A stretch of 64,000 nt of DNA from Cellvibrio sp. UBA7671 (GTDB lineage Bacteria > Pseudomonadota > Gammaproteobacteria > Pseudomonadales > Cellvibrionaceae): contig DLHJ01000019.1 of assembly GCA_002483145.1 (NCBI GenBank), positions 62,001 to 126,000 on the forward strand, in the 5' to 3' direction. A model generated the notes under the pieces. The model did not search any database. It saw only the letters and a list, made by a program, of their open reading frames with translations, and was not told where the DNA came from. Positions 48,358-57,856 of this stretch are shown here, one piece after another; within the stretch, counting starts at the first letter, position 1; every line of letters begins with the position of its first letter. Made by a program: the position numbers and the translations under genes.

Positions 48358-49452
48358 TCAGGTTCTGTAGCGCTCAAGCCAATGCGCATAAGGTGCAGGT
48401 AAAACCCAGGAGGGCTTGTCCACGCCTAATTCTTTCGCCGCAAAATAGGGCCAGTGTGGATTCGCCAAATGCGGGCGACCAATCATCACTAAATCCAATT
48501 GTTTATTGGCAATGGCGTGTTCCGCTAATTGTGGCGTACTGAAACCCCAGGCAGATGACACTGGCAAGTCTGCTTCATTACGAACTTTCTCTGCGATGGG
48601 TGCGAGGAACGCCGGTGCCCAAGGGATGTTTGCATCGGGGGTGGAAAAGCCGACACTTACGCTCAGCATATCCAAACCATTTTTGCGCAACTGTTTGGTG
48701 ACTTCGATGGATTCTGCGAGTGTTTCTTCATCGCGACCATCATATTCAATTACACCGAAACGCGCCGTCAGTGGCAAATTTTCTGGCCAAACGCTGCGGA
48801 CGGCGGCGAGTGTTTCCAATAAAAAGCGGCTGCGGTTTTCGAGGCTACCACCGTATTCGTCGGTGCGTTTGTTGGCGTGCGTTGAGAAAAAACTTTGCGC
48901 TAAATAGCCGTGCGCAAAATGCAATTCCAGCCATTCAAAACCAGCGTCACGGGCGCGTTTTGCCGCTGCAGCAAAATCCGCGCATACGCGTTTGATATCG
49001 ACGATGCTCATCTCGCGCGGTGTTTTATCCAGATCGCCACCGAAGGCGACGGGCGACGGAGAAATGGTTTCCCAGCTGCGCGGATCATTTGCGGGAATGT
49101 GATCGTCGCCTTCCCATGGGCGGTTGGCGCTGGCTTTGCGGCCGGCGTGTGCAATCTGGATTCCGGGAACAGCGCCAGCTTTTTTAATTGCACTGGCGAT
49201 TTGGGCGAGACTTCCGGCGTGCTCATCACTCCACAAGCCGAGGCAGCCGGGAGAGATACGGCCCTCAGGCGATACTGCTGTTGCTTCAACAATCACCAAG
49301 CCCGCACCACCGCGCGCAATGCTGGTGTAGTGTGCAAGATGCCAGTCGTTGCTGAGGCCGTCGGTCGCCATATATTGGCACATTGGCGGCACGGCGATGC
49401 GGTTGCGCAATTCAACACTCTTTAATTTAAAGCGGGTAAATAACTCAGACAT
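48358..49452 (-). CDS. NADH:flavin oxidoreductase, old yellow enzyme family (YqjM/XenA-like)
   Basis: A 364-residue FMN-dependent ene-reductase. Seen are the YqjM-class opening (LRNRIAVPPMCQYMATDG, with Cys in the flavin region), HLAHYTSIARGGAGLVIVEATAV, the substrate-binding pair in IQIAHAGRK, WLELHFAHGYLAQSFFS and GRPHLANP. It reduces activated C=C bonds using NAD(P)H; natural substrate unknown. The ATG at 49452 has GGAGA 7 bases upstream and is preferred over the frame opening at 49500. The LysR gene is upstream on the same strand. Confidence 0.9.
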   Translation of the reverse strand: MSELFTRFKLKSVELRNRIAVPPMCQYMATDGLSNDWHLAHYTSIARGGAGLVIVEATAVSPEGRISPGCLGLWSDEHAGSLAQIASAIKKAGAVPGIQIAHAGRKASANRPWEGDDHIPANDPRSWETISPSPVAFGGDLDKTPREMSIVDIKRVCADFAAAAKRARDAGFEWLELHFAHGYLAQSFFSTHANKRTDEYGGSLENRSRFLLETLAAVRSVWPENLPLTARFGVIEYDGRDEETLAESIEVTKQLRKNGLDMLSVSVGFSTPDANIPWAPAFLAPIAEKVRNEADLPVSSAWGFSTPQLAEHAIANKQLDLVMIGRPHLANPHWPYFAAKELGVDKPSWVLPAPYAHWLERYRT

Positions 49453-49643
49453 GTGTGTCTCCAAAAAAGCAGGCGTTGCTGCAAGTGTTCGTCGAATCAA
49501 ATTCGTGAGTGCAGAGTAACCGCTCTTCAGGTATATAAAAATTTCTATTTTCTTATGATTGCCATCATGAAATTTTATATCTGGAGTTGATGATCAATGA
49601 TGAGTGATTAATAGGTGGCCGATGGGAGATAAAAAGTGGCGGG

Positions 49644-50543
49644 TTAATCAGTAATAAATAATTCAAACAACAGGTCGCGAATCCAGCGCTGCGCTGGGTC
49701 TTTGTGGGTTCGCTCATGCCATGCCGCGACCAGTGCAAAACCCTCAACCGGAAGTGGTGTTTCTTGTGTTGCCAGTCCGTCGAGGTGTTCAACTAAACGT
49801 TTGGGTACGACGGAAATCAAATCGCTGGCGCGGACGATATTGGTCATCACCAAAAAGGATTTTACCGAGAGCATTACTTGTCGTTCGCGCCCGATTTTTG
49901 CCAAGGCTTCGTCGGTTGCGCCGCTGAAGCAACCGCCGTTGTAAGAGAAAAGTGCGTGTTCGAGGCGGCAGAATTCGTCGAGCGATAAAGATGTTTGCGC
50001 AGCGGGATGTCCGTCGCGCATCACGCACACATATTCTTCGTCGAATAGGCGGCGCGCATGCAAATCGGGTGGGCTATTCGCCGGGCTTAACAACACTAAT
50101 TGGATATCGCCGCGTTCCAGTTGCGAATGCAAATTTTCGTTTTCAATCGGCAAGAGCGCCACGCGGATATTCGGAGCGCGCTTTTTCAATTCCAACACAA
50201 AAGGCACGGCGACCGCTTGTAAGGCATAGTCGGTCGCGGCGATGGATAGCGTCATGGTTGCGGTGAGCGGATCAAACTCGGTGGGTGTGAGCAGTACAGC
50301 GATTTCTGCCAGCACTTGTTTGACGGGCGCCGCTAATTCCAGTGCGCGCTCGGTGGGCACAACGCCGCGCTGTGAGCGCACAAACAGCGGATCATTAAAG
50401 CTTTCACGCAAGCGCGTCAGCATGCCACTCATCGCCGGTTGCGTGAGCGAGAGCCGCTCTGCTGCGCGGGTTACGCTGCGCTCATCCAAGAGGGCATCCA
50501 GCGCTTTCAATAAATTGAGATCGATATTTTTTATATCGCGCAT
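49644..50543 (-). CDS. LysR-family transcriptional regulator
   Basis: A 299-residue regulator. N-terminal winged helix-turn-helix at about 7-66 (LNLLKALDALLDERSVTRAAERLSLTQPAMSGMLTRLR), then a periplasmic-binding-protein-like effector domain (about 92-295) of the NodD/NahR-like subgroup. It is 15 bases before the lldD stop (lldD lies upstream on the same strand) and about 190 bases upstream of the ene-reductase gene, so it may control either. The inducer is unknown. Confidence 0.9.
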   Translation of the reverse strand: MRDIKNIDLNLLKALDALLDERSVTRAAERLSLTQPAMSGMLTRLRESFNDPLFVRSQRGVVPTERALELAAPVKQVLAEIAVLLTPTEFDPLTATMTLSIAATDYALQAVAVPFVLELKKRAPNIRVALLPIENENLHSQLERGDIQLVLLSPANSPPDLHARRLFDEEYVCVMRDGHPAAQTSLSLDEFCRLEHALFSYNGGCFSGATDEALAKIGRERQVMLSVKSFLVMTNIVRASDLISVVPKRLVEHLDGLATQETPLPVEGFALVAAWHERTHKDPAQRWIRDLLFELFITD

Positions 50544-50558
50544 GCTGCCACGCCCTGT

Positions 50559-51710
50559 TTATGTCTGGTGATTTTCCAGCATGCTAGCACTTATATCTTC
50601 CACGCGCGTACAGCCCGATAAGGCCATCGCCACGCGCATTTCTTTTGCAAAAATATCGATCACTTCTTTCACGCCGCGTTTTTGTCGTGCTGCCAATGCG
50701 TAAACCCAGGGGCGGCCGATCATCACCATTTTGGCGCCCAGCGCCATGGCGCGGACGATATCCAAGCCCGAGCGCACGCCAGAATCAAGGATCAGGCTGA
50801 GGTCATCGCCTATGGCATCGGCGATGCGCGGGAGGGCTTTGATTGAGGAGAGTGCACCGTCCAGCTGGCGACCGCCGTGGTTGGAGACGATCAACCCATC
50901 GCAGCCGATAGCTGCGGCTTGTTTGGCGTCGTCGGCGTCGAGAATACCTTTGATGATGAAGTGACCATCCCACTCAGCGCGGATGCGGTCGATATCGGCC
51001 CAGGTGACGGTGGGGTCAAAGTTGGCGCCCAGCCAACTCCAGAATTCGTCGATACCGGCTTTGTCACCGAGGATCGGGGTGATGTTGCCAAGTGAATGGG
51101 GGCGACCGAGCAGGCCGACATCCCAAGCCCAGTGTGGTTTGGTAAGCACTTGGCCAACGCGGGTCAGTTTGCGCTGCAACAGGCTGCCGCCCGATAAACC
51201 CGAGCGCATATCGCGGTAGCGGGTGGCGGGCACGGGCATATCGACGGTGAATAGAAGCGTGTTGGTGCCTGCGGCTTTGGCGCGCGCGAGCATTTCGCGC
51301 AGAAAGCCGCGGTCGCGGACCATATACAACTGGAACCAGAAGGGGTTGTTAACACCGGCGCGCACTTCATCAATCGAGCAGGCCGATACGGTCGATAAAC
51401 AAAAGGGGATACCGGCTTCTTCTGCCGCCTGCGCTGCTTGTACTTCGCCGCGCCGTGCATTTAAACCAGCGATACCAACGGGCGATAGACCCAACGGTAG
51501 TGAAAACGTTTGGCCAAACAGCGTAGTTTTGGTTGATATGCTGGATATATCGCGCAATACCCGCTGACGTATGGCGATCTGTTGCAGGTCAGATTGGTTA
51601 TTGTGCAGGGTTGCCTCGCTAAAGGCGCCACCGTCTATATACTCAAAGAGGAAATGCGGTAAACGTTTGCGGGCGAGGGTGCGATAGTCGTCGATATTAG
51701 CGAGGATCAT
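50559..51710 (-). CDS. lldD: FMN-dependent L-lactate dehydrogenase
   Basis: A 383-residue membrane-associated alpha-hydroxyacid dehydrogenase that turns L-lactate into pyruvate and feeds electrons to quinone. The start MILANIDDYRTLARKRLPHFLFEYIDGGA, the FMN loop, and the catalytic His278 in SNHGGRQLDGA (His275 in E. coli LldD) make the LldD call strong. The gene diverges from fucP. The fucose pathway next door ends in pyruvate plus L-lactate, so this enzyme fits as its last step. AGG lies about 9 bases before the ATG. Confidence 0.93.
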   Translation of the reverse strand: MILANIDDYRTLARKRLPHFLFEYIDGGAFSEATLHNNQSDLQQIAIRQRVLRDISSISTKTTLFGQTFSLPLGLSPVGIAGLNARRGEVQAAQAAEEAGIPFCLSTVSACSIDEVRAGVNNPFWFQLYMVRDRGFLREMLARAKAAGTNTLLFTVDMPVPATRYRDMRSGLSGGSLLQRKLTRVGQVLTKPHWAWDVGLLGRPHSLGNITPILGDKAGIDEFWSWLGANFDPTVTWADIDRIRAEWDGHFIIKGILDADDAKQAAAIGCDGLIVSNHGGRQLDGALSSIKALPRIADAIGDDLSLILDSGVRSGLDIVRAMALGAKMVMIGRPWVYALAARQKRGVKEVIDIFAKEMRVAMALSGCTRVEDISASMLENHQT

Positions 51711-51903
51711 GGCGATTAACCTAGTGTAAAAAAATGTTATAGTTTGATTGACTCTATGTTAGCATCTTTTATGTATAAACCATTTTTTATATGCAATCTA
51801 AGTTGTGTGGGAATGGTGTATTGCTAAAGTAACTAAAAAAGTTGCTATAAGCCTGATCAATAACAGGCACTCTCCATCCTAATAATGACAATGTGGAGTC
51901 TTG
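51711..51903. promoter_or_regulatory. Divergent promoter region of lldD and fucP
   Basis: A 190-base AT-rich region between two genes that probably answer to the same signal. A near-perfect inverted repeat AGTAACT (51828-51834) / AGTTGCT (51840-51846), centred on an A-run, is a possible operator for the IclR regulator encoded at 54155. No -35/-10 pair is assigned. Confidence 0.45.
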
Positions 51904-53172
51904 ATGAACAATAACGATAAATCCGTAAACCTGTTGTTGCCACTGATCCTGATCATCAGCCTATTCTTCTTGTGGGGTATGGCAAACAACCTCAACGATA
52001 TCCTGATCACCCAGTTCAAAAAGGTATTTACCCTGTCGGATTTCAAAGCTGGCTTGGTGCAGTCTGCCTTTTATACTGGTTATTTTGTGTTCTCGATTCC
52101 TGCTGCCCTTTGGATGAAACGCTTCGGCTACAAAGCGGCGGTGGTCTTTGGCTTGCTGCTCTATGCGGCTGGGGCCTTTCTGTTTTATCCCGCCGCCGCC
52201 CAGCGCGAATATGTGCTGTTTCTCGGCGCGCTCTTTGTGATTGCCAGCGGCCTGGCATTTCTGGAGACCTCGGCTAATCCGTTGATTGTCGCTATGGGCG
52301 ACCCCGCGACCGCCGAGCGGCGCCTGAACTTTGCCCAGTCATTTAACCCTTTTGGTTGTATTGCGGGGATTATGATCGGGCGCGAGTTTATCCTCTCCGG
52401 CAACGAGCCGACGACGGAAGAGTTGGCGGCGATGAGTGCTGAGCAGCTGGAGCATTTTTACCAGTTTGAATCCCATGCAGTGCAGGGGCCTTATCTGGTG
52501 ATTGGCTTGTTGGTGCTGGCTTGGGCGCTGCTGGTATTGATCGTCAAGTTTCCGCGTATCGCCACGCAACCCGCTATCGATGAAACCGGCAGTTGGGCGG
52601 ATTACAAAACCCTGCTGCGCAATGGCGAGTTTATGTTTGGAGTGGCCGCGCAGTTCTTTTATGTGGGCGCGCAGGTGTGCATTTGGAGTTTCCTGATCCG
52701 CTATGGGCAGGAGGCGGTGCCGGGCACTGGCGAGAAAACCCTCGCAAATTATCTGATGGGCTCACTGGTGGTGTTTATGGTTGGCCGTTTTGTCGCGACG
52801 GCGCTCATGGGTCGTTTCCGCGCTGCCTGGTTGATGTGGCTGTATGCGCTCGCCAATATCGCCCTCTGCACCTATGCGATGCTGGTTCCCGGGCACACCG
52901 GATTGCTGGCGCTCGCAGCGACCAGCTTTTTTATGTCGCTGATGTTTCCCACTATTTTTGCTTTAAGCATTAAAAACCTGGGGGGACGTGCCAAAGCCGG
53001 GTCATCGCTGGTGATCATGGCGATTATCGGCGGTGCCGTACTCACGGCGGTGATGGGGCTGGTATCGGATCTGACCAGTATTCATTCCGCCGTGGGCGTT
53101 CCGCTGGTGTGTTTTGCGGTGATTGCGCTCTATGCACGCAGCCGCGATAAAGCAGAGGTGGTCGCCAAGTGA
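51904..53172 (+). CDS. fucP: L-fucose:H+ symporter (FucP, major facilitator superfamily)
   Basis: A 422-residue inner-membrane transporter with about 12 hydrophobic segments. The FucP-type opening FFLWGMANNLNDILITQFKKVF, with the conserved WG-N-LND pattern and Asp used in proton coupling, and the ALETSANPLI-like LAFLETSANPLIVAMGDP segment are diagnostic of the family. TTG at 51901 is in frame, but the ATG at 51904 with GGAG 6 bases before it is better. It shares a GTGA overlap with the next gene, so the two are coupled. Confidence 0.93.
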   Translation: MNNNDKSVNLLLPLILIISLFFLWGMANNLNDILITQFKKVFTLSDFKAGLVQSAFYTGYFVFSIPAALWMKRFGYKAAVVFGLLLYAAGAFLFYPAAAQREYVLFLGALFVIASGLAFLETSANPLIVAMGDPATAERRLNFAQSFNPFGCIAGIMIGREFILSGNEPTTEELAAMSAEQLEHFYQFESHAVQGPYLVIGLLVLAWALLVLIVKFPRIATQPAIDETGSWADYKTLLRNGEFMFGVAAQFFYVGAQVCIWSFLIRYGQEAVPGTGEKTLANYLMGSLVVFMVGRFVATALMGRFRAAWLMWLYALANIALCTYAMLVPGHTGLLALAATSFFMSLMFPTIFALSIKNLGGRAKAGSSLVIMAIIGGAVLTAVMGLVSDLTSIHSAVGVPLVCFAVIALYARSRDKAEVVAK

Positions 53173-54014
53173 TCGACGCGCACCAACATATCTGGCAACT
53201 CGGCGAGCATGATTGCTGTTGGCCGACGCCGGATTTGGTTGCGATCTACCGCAATTTTGGTGTGGAGGATGTGCTGCCGCTGGCCAGGTTTGCGGGGGTG
53301 ACGGGTTCAGTGTTGGTGCAATCGCAAGAGAGCGATGCGGATACCGATTATTTATTGGCGGTGGCGGAGCAATCCGATTTTGTCAAAGCCGTTGTCGGTT
53401 GGGTGGATTTGGCGGCGGAGTCGGCGTCTGCACGTATCGCCCATTTGGCAGGGCATCCCAAATTGCGTGGTTTGCGCCCCATGTTGCAATCCCTTCCAGA
53501 CGATGACTGGATCTTGCGCCCGGAACTGGAACTAGCGATCGCGGCGATGAAAGGGCACAAATTGAGCTTCGATGCACTGGTCTACACCCGTCATTTGCCA
53601 CATTTGGAGCAATTTGCGCGGCGCCATCCGGATCTGCCAATAGTGATCGATCATGCTGCCAAGCCAGCGGTTATCGCTACTGATCGTCCTGCCGACGACT
53701 GGCGTAATGCCATCGCCAGCATCGCAAGATTACCGAATGTACATTGCAAAATTTCAGGCCTGCCGGCTGAATCGGGCAAAGACCAGGGGCAGGCAGAACT
53801 GGCCCCTTATATTCAATATTTACTCACGGTATTCGGAGCTGAGCGATTGATGTGGGGGAGCGACTGGCCTGTCATTGGTTTGGCGCCAAACAAGCAGCTC
53901 ACTATCTATAAAAATTGGCTTAATCTTGTCCAGCATGCACTTACAGGATGCAAACTGGGCGAAATTGAAAGTGTTTTCATAGGTACAAGTTTGCGTTTTT
54001 ATCGAATTGCGTAA
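53169..54014 (+). CDS. L-fucono-1,5-lactonase (amidohydrolase family 2)
   Basis: A 281-residue soluble TIM-barrel hydrolase, second step of L-fucose oxidation. The metal-binding DAHQH motif is at the N terminus (IDAHQHIW), with IVIDHAAKP and LMWGSDWPV further on, all typical of the amidohydrolase-2 group that includes characterised fuconolactonases. It starts with GTG at 53169, overlapping the fucP stop by 4 bases. The substrate is assigned from the surrounding pathway; related enzymes open other sugar lactones. Confidence 0.88.
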   Translation: MIDAHQHIWQLGEHDCCWPTPDLVAIYRNFGVEDVLPLARFAGVTGSVLVQSQESDADTDYLLAVAEQSDFVKAVVGWVDLAAESASARIAHLAGHPKLRGLRPMLQSLPDDDWILRPELELAIAAMKGHKLSFDALVYTRHLPHLEQFARRHPDLPIVIDHAAKPAVIATDRPADDWRNAIASIARLPNVHCKISGLPAESGKDQGQAELAPYIQYLLTVFGAERLMWGSDWPVIGLAPNKQLTIYKNWLNLVQHALTGCKLGEIESVFIGTSLRFYRIA

Positions 54015-54154
54015 AGTGGAACGCCTGATGTGGGAGTGTGTGAGTAGAATCCTGTGACAACAAGGACAAAGTTTAGCCTTAGGTTGCATCCTGACTTGAC
54101 CTGAGCGCTATAAGCCAATAATGGACACGGGGAAACAATAACGAGAAAAATACT

Positions 54155-54961
54155 ATGACTTCTATTATGACTAAAGAACTCGACAGCGCTTTTTTGGAAA
54201 ACGGTGACGACGCCGAACGTAAATATCGTGCCCCTGCCTTGGAGAAAGGCTTGGACATTCTTGAATTGCTCGCGCGCAATTCGTCGCCCATGACGACCTC
54301 GCAAATGGCCGCTGCACTCGGGCGTTCAGTAAGCGAACTCTTCCGCATGGTGCTCGCGCTCGAATATCGCGGATTCATCACCCAGATGCCCGATGGTCGC
54401 GACGGCTACATGCTCACCAACAAACTCTTCACGCTCGGCATCTCCCAAGGCACGGCCAAAACCCTGCTCGAAGTCGCCTTGCCGGTGATGAAAGAGCTGA
54501 CCCGGGAGCTGGGGCAATCCTGCCATTTGGTGGTGCCCTCAGGCGACCAAATTGTGGTGGTCGCCCGCCTTGAAAGCCCGATGGATCTCGGTTTTTCAGT
54601 GCGTGTTGGCTATCGCCGCCGCCTGATAGATACCAACTCCGGTGCCTTGCTCTACGGTTTCGCCACGCCCGATGTACAAGCTGGTTGGCTGCCGCTGCTG
54701 TCGGCAACGGTGGATCTGGAGCGCATCGAGCGCTTCCTCGCCAAGGCGCGCAAAGGGGTGGATCAGGGCTATATCCAACTCGCCAGTGATTTTGTCGATG
54801 GCGTGACTGATTTCTGTGTACCGATCATTGGTGTCCACGGTGCGGCAGCGGTATTGATCATTCCTTTTATCCATATCAAATCCCAGGCGATCAGCACTGA
54901 GCGGGTGTTGGAGCGTTTGCTGCAGGCCTCGGATAAGATCTCGCAAGGGCTTATCGATTAA
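54155..54961 (+). CDS. IclR-family regulator, likely of fucose genes
   Basis: A 268-residue regulator. An N-terminal winged helix (about 28-90, APALEKGLDILELLARNSSPMTTSQMAAALGRSVSELFR) is followed by the IclR effector domain (about 105-265). It lies in the middle of the fucose genes, 140 bases after the lactonase and before the dehydrogenase, with its own terminator. The fucose locus of Campylobacter jejuni also has an IclR-type gene. Ligand and operator are not shown by the sequence. Confidence 0.88.
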   Translation: MTSIMTKELDSAFLENGDDAERKYRAPALEKGLDILELLARNSSPMTTSQMAAALGRSVSELFRMVLALEYRGFITQMPDGRDGYMLTNKLFTLGISQGTAKTLLEVALPVMKELTRELGQSCHLVVPSGDQIVVVARLESPMDLGFSVRVGYRRRLIDTNSGALLYGFATPDVQAGWLPLLSATVDLERIERFLAKARKGVDQGYIQLASDFVDGVTDFCVPIIGVHGAAAVLIIPFIHIKSQAISTERVLERLLQASDKISQGLID

Positions 54962-54978
54962 CCATCTCACAAGCTGTT

Positions 54979-55008
54979 AAAAAGCCGACTCCTGCAGTCG
55001 GCTTTTTT
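54979..55008 (+). terminator. Rho-independent terminator after the IclR gene
   Basis: AAAAAGCCGACT-CCTGC-AGTCGGCTTTTTT, a strong stem with T6, 17 bases past the stop. Confidence 0.93.
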
Positions 55009-55194
55009 ATGGGGGTTAAAAAGATGGTGGAAGGATTGTTAGCTGAGAGCATATCTTTTTAGAAAAAGTCTAAATAACTATATGTGCTTTTCAGTTGCGT
55101 TCGGCTAGAATGTTTTTTATTGGCGATTGATGTTTCAAACATAAAAAGCCAAGCAAAAAACGATCGTAAAAATCTAATTATAAAAAGAGGTTGT

Positions 55195-56247
55195 GTGGGC
55201 AGGTTCAATCTTCTTCCGACGCGTGCTTTTGGCCGCAGCAATCTCCCTATGTCCTTATTGGGTTTTGGCGCTGCCCCCATCGGCAACCTATATCACCCCT
55301 TAACCGATGCCCAAGCGAACAGCGCAGTGCAATCGGCACTTGATTCCGGCATCCGCTATTTCGACACGGCACCCCATTACGGTTTTGGCCTGAGCGAGAC
55401 CCGCTTGGGCGCCGCACTCGCCAAGACAGCGGTGACTGAGCCTGTAATCGTCTCAACTAAAGTAGGGCGGCTGTTAGTGCCCAGTACATCCAAAGCTTCG
55501 ATGCGCCATGGTTTTGCCGATGCTCCGCCACTGGAGCCGCAATTTGATTACAGCTACGACGGCGTGATGCGCTCGTTTGATGCCAGCCTCAAACGCTTGC
55601 AGCGCACCCACGTTGATGTATTGCTCGCCCATGATCTAGGGCCGCTGACTCACGGCGCTGACCACCCAGCGCGTTTTCGCGAATTTATGGAGGGTGGTTA
55701 CCGCGCCATGAGCGAATTGAAGGCGGCAGGGCAGGTGGCCGCGATTGGCTTGGGTACCAACGAATGGCAAATCTGCGAGGCGGCGTTAAAACACGGCGAT
55801 TTTGATGGCTTCTTATTGGCTGGTCGCTACACCTTGCTAGAGCAAGGCGCCTGCGAAACGTTCCTGCCTTTGTGTGCAAGGCGCGGCGCGTCTGTCATTC
55901 TCGGTGGCCCGTTTAATTCCGGAATTTTGGCAACCGGAGTGAAAGGTGCCGATATCGCCAGCGGTAAAATTCCGCTGCATTACAACTACGAAGCGGCGCC
56001 GCAAACCATTATTGATCGCGTCGCACAAATTGAATCTGTGTGTGAAGAATTTGCTGTACCACTTGCCGCTGCTGCACTGCAATTTCCGGCTGCGCATCCA
56101 CAAATTTGTTCGGTATTGGCTGGTCTGGCGAGTGAAGCGCAAGTGCAGCAATCACTTGTCTGGATGAATACACCAATTCCCGAAGAGCTCTGGCAACGGT
56201 TGCGCGAGTGTGAGTTATTGCATCCGGCCGCACCCATACCAGCTTAA
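55195..56247 (+). CDS. L-fucose dehydrogenase (aldo/keto reductase)
   Basis: A 350-residue NAD(P)-dependent aldo/keto reductase of the D-threo-aldose 1-dehydrogenase group, first step of the pathway (L-fucose to fuconolactone). The catalytic tetrad is visible: Asp and Tyr in DTAPHYGFG, Lys in VSTKVGRL, His in LLAHDLG. The frame is open from 55084, but the family start (TRAFGRSNLPMSLLGFG) fits a GTG at 55195, with AAGAGG 4 bases upstream; this start is not certain. The gene begins a run of five closely spaced genes for the rest of the pathway. Confidence 0.87.
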   Translation: MGRFNLLPTRAFGRSNLPMSLLGFGAAPIGNLYHPLTDAQANSAVQSALDSGIRYFDTAPHYGFGLSETRLGAALAKTAVTEPVIVSTKVGRLLVPSTSKASMRHGFADAPPLEPQFDYSYDGVMRSFDASLKRLQRTHVDVLLAHDLGPLTHGADHPARFREFMEGGYRAMSELKAAGQVAAIGLGTNEWQICEAALKHGDFDGFLLAGRYTLLEQGACETFLPLCARRGASVILGGPFNSGILATGVKGADIASGKIPLHYNYEAAPQTIIDRVAQIESVCEEFAVPLAAAALQFPAAHPQICSVLAGLASEAQVQQSLVWMNTPIPEELWQRLRECELLHPAAPIPA

Positions 56248-56284
56248 TTTCGTTAACTGCTATTTTATTTTTTCAGGATTAGGT

Positions 56285-56632
56285 ATGACGCAAACTGCTG
56301 ATCCAGTTGCACAGCAAAAACCTGCACTCGCACCGGTGATATTGCTCCATCCGGAAGACAATATTTTGGTGTGCGTGAAGCAGATCCACAGCGGCGATGC
56401 GTTATCAATTGATGGGGAAGTTATTACCAGTCAAATTGACATCGCTGTCGGACACAAAATTGCGCGCACCGCATTAAGCGCCGGCGATAAAGTTTATCGC
56501 TACGGCGCACCTATCGGCTCAATGACCGATGCCGTCGCAAAAGGTGAACACGTGCATATGCACAATATGAAAAGTGATTACATTCCCAGTCACACCCGCA
56601 GCCGTCAAAACAAAGACAGGAGTGAATCATGA
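56285..56632 (+). CDS. UxaA-type dehydratase small subunit (SAF domain), likely L-fuconate dehydratase
   Basis: A 115-residue protein made of one SAF domain, equal to the N-terminal part of altronate dehydratase UxaA (VILLHPEDNILVCVKQI...VGHKIARTAL, ending GEHVHMHNMKSDY). The ATG at 56285 with AGGATTAGGT upstream is chosen over the frame from 56210, which would overlap the previous gene. It overlaps the large-subunit gene by 4 bases (ATGA). A split UxaA pair is also present in the C. jejuni fucose locus. Confidence 0.85.
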   Translation: MTQTADPVAQQKPALAPVILLHPEDNILVCVKQIHSGDALSIDGEVITSQIDIAVGHKIARTALSAGDKVYRYGAPIGSMTDAVAKGEHVHMHNMKSDYIPSHTRSRQNKDRSES

Positions 56633-57846
56633 ATGATGCCGTAAGTTTTTCTGGCTGGCAGCGCGCCGATGGCCGCAAAGGTATTCGCAATGTGATTGTG
56701 GTGGCCTATTTGGTTGAATGTGCGCATCACGTTACGCGCAGGATTGTAAATCTCGCTGACAATATGGATGTGCATCTCATTGGCTTTCCCGGCTGTTATC
56801 CCAATCAATACGCCTATGAAATGATGCGCGCGGTTTGTACTCATCCCAACGTCGGCGGTGCGTTGTTGGTATCGCTCGGCTGCGAAAGTATGAATCGCGA
56901 AAAATTGTTGAGTGAAATTCGCGCGAGTGGTCGCCCTGCAGAATTATTGGTTATTCAGGAGGCGGGCGGCACCAAAAGCACAATTGAATTAGGTTTGGCT
57001 GCGGTAAAACGTTTGCAAAGCGAAGCCGCAAAAGTTGCGCGCGTGCCTATGTATTTAAACGAATTAATTGTGGGGACAATTTGTGGTGGCTCGGATGGCA
57101 CTAGTGGTATCAGTGCTAACCCAGCAGTCGGCCGTTGTTTTGATGCGTTGGTTGCCGCCGATGCGATTTGCATTTTTGAAGAGACCGGTGAATTAATTGG
57201 CTGCGAAACCATTATGGCGGATCGTGCGATTACTCCGGAATTGGGCGAAGAAATTGAAGCCTGCGTTGCCAAAGCGGAACACTATTATCGCGTGATGGGT
57301 TTCGGCAGTTTTGCACCGGGCAATGCCGATGGCGGATTGACGACACTCGAAGAAAAATCCATGGGTGCTTATTCAAAATCGGGTTCATCGCCTATTAGTG
57401 GTTTGATTAAACCCGGTGATATTCCACCCGCCGGTGGTTTGTATTTGTTGGATGTAGTACCCGACGGCGAACCGCGTTTTGGTTTCCCCAATATTTCTGA
57501 CAACGCGGAAATTATCGAATTAATTGCTTGCGGTTCGCATGTAATTTTATTTACTACCGGTCGTGGCTCTGTTGTCGGTTCAGCTATTTCGCCGGTGATA
57601 AAAGTCTGCGCCAATCCGGAAACCTATCGTCGCCTGGCGGGTGATATGGATGTGAATGCCGGGCGCATTTTGGAAGGCGAAGCAACACTGGATGAAGTGG
57701 GTGAAGAGATTCTGCAAAATGTTATCGATGTTGCTTCGGGTAAGCGCAGTGTGTCGGAAGAGCTTGGGCATCAGGAATTTATTTTAACCTATAAAGCCTT
57801 TGAGCCGATTGGCCCGAGTTGTTTGCCGGTGAGACAAATCCAGTGA
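56629..57846 (+). CDS. UxaA-type dehydratase large subunit, likely L-fuconate dehydratase
   Basis: A 405-residue protein equal to the C-terminal catalytic part of UxaA-family dehydratases: YLVECAHHVTRRI, LIGFPGCYPNQYAYEMM, VSLGCESMNREKLL with a conserved Cys, VGTICGGSDGTSGISANPAVG, and ITTGRGS-like LFTTGRGSVVGSAISPVIKV. UxaA enzymes are iron-dependent. With the small subunit it would turn L-fuconate into 2-keto-3-deoxy-L-fuconate; many bacteria use an unrelated enolase-superfamily enzyme for this step. Altronate or another sugar acid is an alternative substrate. Confidence 0.85.
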   Translation: MNDAVSFSGWQRADGRKGIRNVIVVAYLVECAHHVTRRIVNLADNMDVHLIGFPGCYPNQYAYEMMRAVCTHPNVGGALLVSLGCESMNREKLLSEIRASGRPAELLVIQEAGGTKSTIELGLAAVKRLQSEAAKVARVPMYLNELIVGTICGGSDGTSGISANPAVGRCFDALVAADAICIFEETGELIGCETIMADRAITPELGEEIEACVAKAEHYYRVMGFGSFAPGNADGGLTTLEEKSMGAYSKSGSSPISGLIKPGDIPPAGGLYLLDVVPDGEPRFGFPNISDNAEIIELIACGSHVILFTTGRGSVVGSAISPVIKVCANPETYRRLAGDMDVNAGRILEGEATLDEVGEEILQNVIDVASGKRSVSEELGHQEFILTYKAFEPIGPSCLPVRQIQ

Positions 57847-57856
57847 GACAAAAAAT

